A stretch of 64,000 bases of DNA from Bacillota bacterium (GTDB taxonomy: Bacteria > Bacillota > Negativicutes > Sporomusales > CTSoil-080), in the NCBI GenBank assembly GCA_017889635.1, contig JAGGAC010000009.1:56494-120493 (forward strand), read 5' to 3'. Positions 60,688 to 64,000 of this stretch are shown here, piece by piece (within the stretch, counting starts at the first letter, position 1; every line of letters starts with the position of its first letter). The notes under the pieces were generated by a model. That model was not told the origin of the DNA. It made no database searches and saw only the letters and a program-made list of their open reading frames with translations. Made by a program: the position numbers and the translations under genes.

Positions 60688-62052
60688 TCAAAAAAAGGCC
60701 AATTTTTCTCTTTCTCTGTCATCAAGCAACATCGGTAGTGCAAGTTCACCGCTCACATCCATCTTTTTCTCCTGTCTTGTCCTTACCCTTAGCCAATACA
60801 CAATAATCAGCTGGCAAAATCTCTTAATAGCCTTAACACTAGATGGCTCAGGGTAAACTAACCAACATTGGTAATATTCAGTAATAACATCGCTAACAGT
60901 CGTAGAAGTGCCTTGTCTTGTAGCATAACGGGCTATAGCGATAAGTTCTCGCACCAAAGAAAAAAGCGCCCGTTGCCGAAAAGAATCGTCGTATTCCCCA
61001 CTACCAAACTTAAGTTCACGTGCTAGAAGTTCTCGCCCCGTGTCTAACAACGGCAAAACATAAGGAAATGAATTCTTGATCCCCTCCCTGGAAATAACAA
61101 GCCGTACAACTTGCCCAGCTCCATTTACTGCTAAATCTAGTCCTTGAAGGCCACAGCGGTTCAGGATTGCTTTGAGGGTAAAAGCAATAATTTTGGCCGC
61201 CAAATCGCTGTTCGGATTGAGACTGGCTATTCCGGCTGAATTATACCATTCCCTAATAAATTCATTCATGTCATCTTCTGTTAAATTGTCACTAGATAGC
61301 AACAGCCTAACAAATTCAGTAAGCACAGCCAGCATCATGGCATCATCATTTTTAATTATTCGGTGAAGCCAGACACTAACTATCCCATTCACTTCAATTC
61401 TAAAACCATTGTGCCAACATTGTTCATCAATAGCATCAGCCAATCTCACTGTAAGCTCACGAAAAAGCCCGTTATCACGACGCCGAAGGGCCAAAATACC
61501 TATGATTTTTATAGTACTAAGAACTGACATAACACCCTCGTCTTCCCGCCTATCCATTACCACGAAGACGACCTCTGCTGCTTTTGCAGCTAAAAAATAG
61601 TAGTTCTCCCTATAACTTATAGCAGCTATCAGCGTCAATTGCTCACACGCCAAATAAATATCGCCTGACGGCATATTCTTTAGCAATTGCCTAAATGCGT
61701 CCAAAGCACCAGCAGCAATATCAGGCTGTTCGCGCCGCAGCGCAGCTATAATAATTCCCGCAAGTTCTGGCGATTCATTATTGCGGATTACCCCTTCAGA
61801 GAAAGCAATTTTTAATAAATCAATAGCTTTATATCCAAAAACAGCATTATCAGTCGCAATACATATATCTATCAAGCGATAAATCGAATCAAGCAGTTGA
61901 GTAGTCCGACGATTATTCCAGCCTGAATCAATCTGTTTAACACGGGAAGCTATCTTATCATACCGTTTTGCCATATTACGAGAACGAAACCAAACATAAA
62001 GTGCGGTTCCCAACCCACCAGTGACCACAATCGCAATTGTCCACCCTATCAT
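60688..62052 (-). CDS. Membrane-anchored helical-repeat protein of unknown function
   Basis: A 454-aa protein. One N-terminal membrane helix (MIGWTIAIVVTGGLGTALYV) is followed by a basic turn and then about 400 residues of regular alpha-helical pairs (e.g. AGIIIAALRREQPDIAAGAL, EQLTLIAAISYRENYYFLAA), suggesting a TPR/HEAT-like solenoid facing the cytoplasm. ATG 62052 has AAGGGAG 5 nt upstream. It stands alone; no family recognised. Confidence 0.7.
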   Translation of the reverse strand: MIGWTIAIVVTGGLGTALYVWFRSRNMAKRYDKIASRVKQIDSGWNNRRTTQLLDSIYRLIDICIATDNAVFGYKAIDLLKIAFSEGVIRNNESPELAGIIIAALRREQPDIAAGALDAFRQLLKNMPSGDIYLACEQLTLIAAISYRENYYFLAAKAAEVVFVVMDRREDEGVMSVLSTIKIIGILALRRRDNGLFRELTVRLADAIDEQCWHNGFRIEVNGIVSVWLHRIIKNDDAMMLAVLTEFVRLLLSSDNLTEDDMNEFIREWYNSAGIASLNPNSDLAAKIIAFTLKAILNRCGLQGLDLAVNGAGQVVRLVISREGIKNSFPYVLPLLDTGRELLARELKFGSGEYDDSFRQRALFSLVRELIAIARYATRQGTSTTVSDVITEYYQCWLVYPEPSSVKAIKRFCQLIIVYWLRVRTRQEKKMDVSGELALPMLLDDREREKLAFF

Positions 62053-62310
62053 AAGTGCTCCCTTCACCACCACTCATTGGCGTTGATTTCCGCCTGATAA
62101 ATGAGACTTAATTCAGGTGGGATTTTAACCCCATCTGGATTTTAGTCGAATTATCCAGGGAATTAGCCATTCCTTACTCCAGCCTGCAGAGGATGGAGCA
62201 CGAGAACGGGTTATTCATCGGATAAATGCCTGTAATATCTTAGAGTTATTGACACTAGAGTTAAAGGTACAAACATCTTGGTTATTTGACACCACTATGG
62301 CTCGCTTTCT

Positions 62311-62508
62311 TTATCTAACCACCAATTGGTACAAAATCGCATGTGCTTCGTCTGCCTCCGACTCTAAAACCATTAATTCACACATTCCGTCACCTTGCAT
62401 AGAAACTCCAGCCGGTCTAATATTAGCAAGAATGCCTTCATCTGAAAGCAGCTTCTTCATTGCTTCAGCCTGAGTACGGTTAGTCGCAATATAAACTACT
62501 GTCCACAT
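62311..62508 (-). CDS. DUF2007-type small signal-transducing protein
   Basis: A 65-aa ferredoxin-like-fold protein: WTVVYIATNRTQAEAMKKLL, GILANIRP and VLESEADEAHAILYQL fit the DUF2007 group (putative PII-like signalling domains). GGAGGAGG lies just before the ATG. The 250 nt on each side hold no further gene that I can see. Confidence 0.75.
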   Translation of the reverse strand: MWTVVYIATNRTQAEAMKKLLSDEGILANIRPAGVSMQGDGMCELMVLESEADEAHAILYQLVVR

Positions 62509-62763
62509 ATTGCCTCCTCCAGACAGATTAGTACCATCTAAGATTAGAAATCATTTTGAAGTTTTTATTTTTTCCAAAGTTCTCTGTGATCATTCATTAT
62601 TCCTTCTGGCACTGGCTAATCTATTTACACCACTTCTCAACCATTCTGAAAATTCGCTAAAAAACCAGTCGCAATATTATAACCAACCAAACAAGGCAAT
62701 TAGTTCCATTTAGCCATTTACGTATCATGTACAGCTATCACATTTTCCCGGTAAGAAAATTCT

Positions 62764-63318
62764 TTATTTTATAAGCTGCAAAACATGCTTAAACTCGCTA
62801 CTGTCCGAACGTTCCAACCATTCATAAAGAGCAATTTCCACTGCAGAAATAATGCCACCAGCTTGCCTTATCTTATCAATACCAAGTTCTTTATTAGCTA
62901 AAGTTCGCGAACCAACTGCATCACTGATAACATGCACATTGTAACCATTATCCAAAGCATCCAATGCAGTCTGCCCTACACAAATATGAGCTTCAATACC
63001 AACCAAAACCAAAGTCCTAACCTGTAAAACAGCAAGCCTTTCATTAAAACCTTCGGCACCGAAACAACTAAAAACCGTTTTATCCAAAGGCTTTAAATCA
63101 GAAAAAAGTGCACTAATTTCAGCATTAGTAGCTCCAAGTCCCTTGGAGTACTGCTCAGTAACTATAACAGGAACAGCTAATGCTTGTGCGAACTTTACCA
63201 TTCTTACGGTATTTTTCAGCACCGTCTTCCAGTCATTAATAGCATGAAGAATCTTATCCTGAACATCAACAACTACCAGCACACTATCGGCCCTGTCCAG
63301 TTTATGAGGATGACTCAA
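62764..63318 (-). CDS. Isochorismatase-family cysteine hydrolase
   Basis: A 184-aa hydrolase with the triad: Asp in LVVVDVQDKIL, Lys in PLDKTVFSCFG and Cys in VGIEAHICVGQTALDAL. The substrate is unknown (amides such as nicotinamide are typical). TTG at 63318 has GGAGG 8 nt upstream. Confidence 0.88.
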   Translation of the reverse strand: MSHPHKLDRADSVLVVVDVQDKILHAINDWKTVLKNTVRMVKFAQALAVPVIVTEQYSKGLGATNAEISALFSDLKPLDKTVFSCFGAEGFNERLAVLQVRTLVLVGIEAHICVGQTALDALDNGYNVHVISDAVGSRTLANKELGIDKIRQAGGIISAVEIALYEWLERSDSSEFKHVLQLIK

Positions 63319-63461
63319 GACGCTTTCCTCCTTTATCCCATATTAGTTAGATCAGCCTAATGAGAATATTCTTGTTATTACCATATAATCCTTTCCCGTT
63401 ACAACAAAAATATAAGTTCAAACTACAACCTAATTAAAATCCAACTTGTTTTAATTTAAAA

Positions 63462-63498
63462 GAACCCCGAAAGTCAGTTTCAATAACTTTCGGGGTTC
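63462..63498 (-). terminator. Rho-independent terminator of etfA
   Basis: GAACCCCGAAAGT and ACTTTCGGGGTTC form a perfect 13-bp stem. The minus-strand continuation is TTTTAAATT. It follows the etfA stop by 54 nt. Confidence 0.8.
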
Positions 63499-63552
63499 CT
63501 AATTAAATACCTTGTATAATAAAAATTGCCCACCAGTTTTAAATTTTAAGCA

Positions 63553-64000
63553 TTAGCCCGCTTTAATTTTTCTAAATTCTTCAGTTAAAATCGGCAATAC
63601 TTCCATCACATCACCAACAATCCCAAAGTCAGCCATACGGAAGATTGGTGCGTCAGCATCTTTATTTATTGCGATAATAATATCGGAAGAAGACATTCCG
63701 GCCAGATGCTGGATTCCAGCATCTACTGCAGCACGGGACGCACCCACAGCACCACCCAGAGCATTTGCTAAGTCTTCAATCAGTGTGAAGTTTTCCGGCT
63801 TGCACATACCACGTCCGCCGGACACTATTACTTCAGCTTCTTCTAAATTACAGGACGCGCTGCAAACCTTGATAACCTCTATAAGCTTCGTCCGAATATC
63901 TTCAGGCTTAACTTTGCTGGACACCCGAATAATTTCTCCGCTTCTTGAGTTATCAGGCTGCGGCTTTTTGAATACGCTCGGACGGACAGTTCCCATCTGC
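63553..64000 (-). CDS. etfA: Electron transfer flavoprotein alpha subunit (5' end outside the window)
   Basis: The last about 149 residues are present. [35 protein letters not shown] and [21 protein letters not shown] are the FAD-binding core of ETF alpha. The frame runs off the end at 64000, so the N terminus and any neighbours (etfB, acyl-CoA dehydrogenase) lie beyond. It would take electrons from acyl-CoA dehydrogenases. Confidence 0.93.
   Translation of the reverse strand, partial: QMGTVRPSVFKKPQPDNSRSGEIIRVSSKVKPEDIRTKLIEVIKVCSASCNLEEAEVIVSGGRGMCKPENFTLIEDLANALGGAVGASRAAVDAGIQHLAGMSSSDIIIAINKDADAPIFRMADFGIVGDVMEVLPILTEEFRKIKAG

Noticed and set aside
1..64000. CRISPR array or large tandem repeat
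   Set aside because: No regularly spaced direct repeats of 24-40 nt seen; the repeats present are inverted or dispersed.

Overview
The window looks like chromosome from a low-GC, strictly anaerobic Firmicute, most likely a Negativicute of the Sporomusaceae type; this assignment is inference. Supporting signs are near-consensus GGAGG ribosome sites with many TTG/GTG starts, a PyrR-attenuated pyrimidine operon with the PyrK/PyrD type-1B pair, ptb-buk, acyl-CoA dehydrogenase and ETF genes, several Mo/W-bis-MGD oxidoreductases, many 4Fe-4S proteins and flavoproteins, and LarB. Most genes in the first 54 kb lie on the minus strand.

Layout. 0-5 kb: a secreted amidase, a ferritin-like protein, and a redox operon (TIGR04076 protein, nitroreductase, iron-sulfur flavoprotein) divergent from a Crp/Fnr regulator. 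5.4-9.9 kb: an operon ptb-buk-LVIVD propeller-flavoprotein. 9.9-18.3 kb: an accessory, partly decayed zone with a YczE-type membrane protein, a CMD protein and aldo/keto reductase behind a MerR-type promoter, larB next to a broken nickel transporter, a flavodoxin/aldo-keto reductase pseudogene chimera behind a second MerR-type promoter, a DsrE-family protein, and remnants of a phage terminase gene and an IS256 transposase. 18.3-26.9 kb: a sigma-54 module, with an AcoR/NtrC-like activator, NuoG-, NuoF- and NuoE-like diaphorase subunits, a ferredoxin, a molybdopterin oxidoreductase, a small zinc-ribbon protein and a clear -24/-12 promoter. 27-35 kb: a second zinc-ribbon protein, a DUF364 protein, MoaA, and a membrane-anchored paralogous molybdo-enzyme operon (A, B and C subunits plus a DUF2064 protein). 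Two reading-frame breaks lie at the 5' end of that operon, one of them exactly on an A-AAA-AAA slippery heptamer. 35-36.3 kb: a decayed tyrosine integrase abutting tRNA-Val. 36-45 kb: acyl-CoA dehydrogenase, small transporter, hydrolase, thioesterase, cell-wall 3D-domain protein, two regulators, metallo-hydrolase, secreted unknown, CBM-like protein and NUDIX hydrolase. 45-55 kb: pyrBC-carAB-pyrKDFE, preceded by two tandem PyrR attenuators and a consensus promoter. 55-64 kb: tRNA-Leu, a YgjP-type metalloprotease, membrane proteins, an acyltransferase, a membrane-anchored orphan, an isochorismatase and the truncated etfA.

The most distinctive feature is the pair of paralogous Mo/W oxidoreductases. 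One is wired to a soluble NAD-type diaphorase and apparently sigma-54 controlled. The other is wired to an NrfD-type membrane anchor. A cofactor gene (moaA) and small zinc-ribbon and DUF364 proteins lie between them. Their substrates cannot be read from the sequence.
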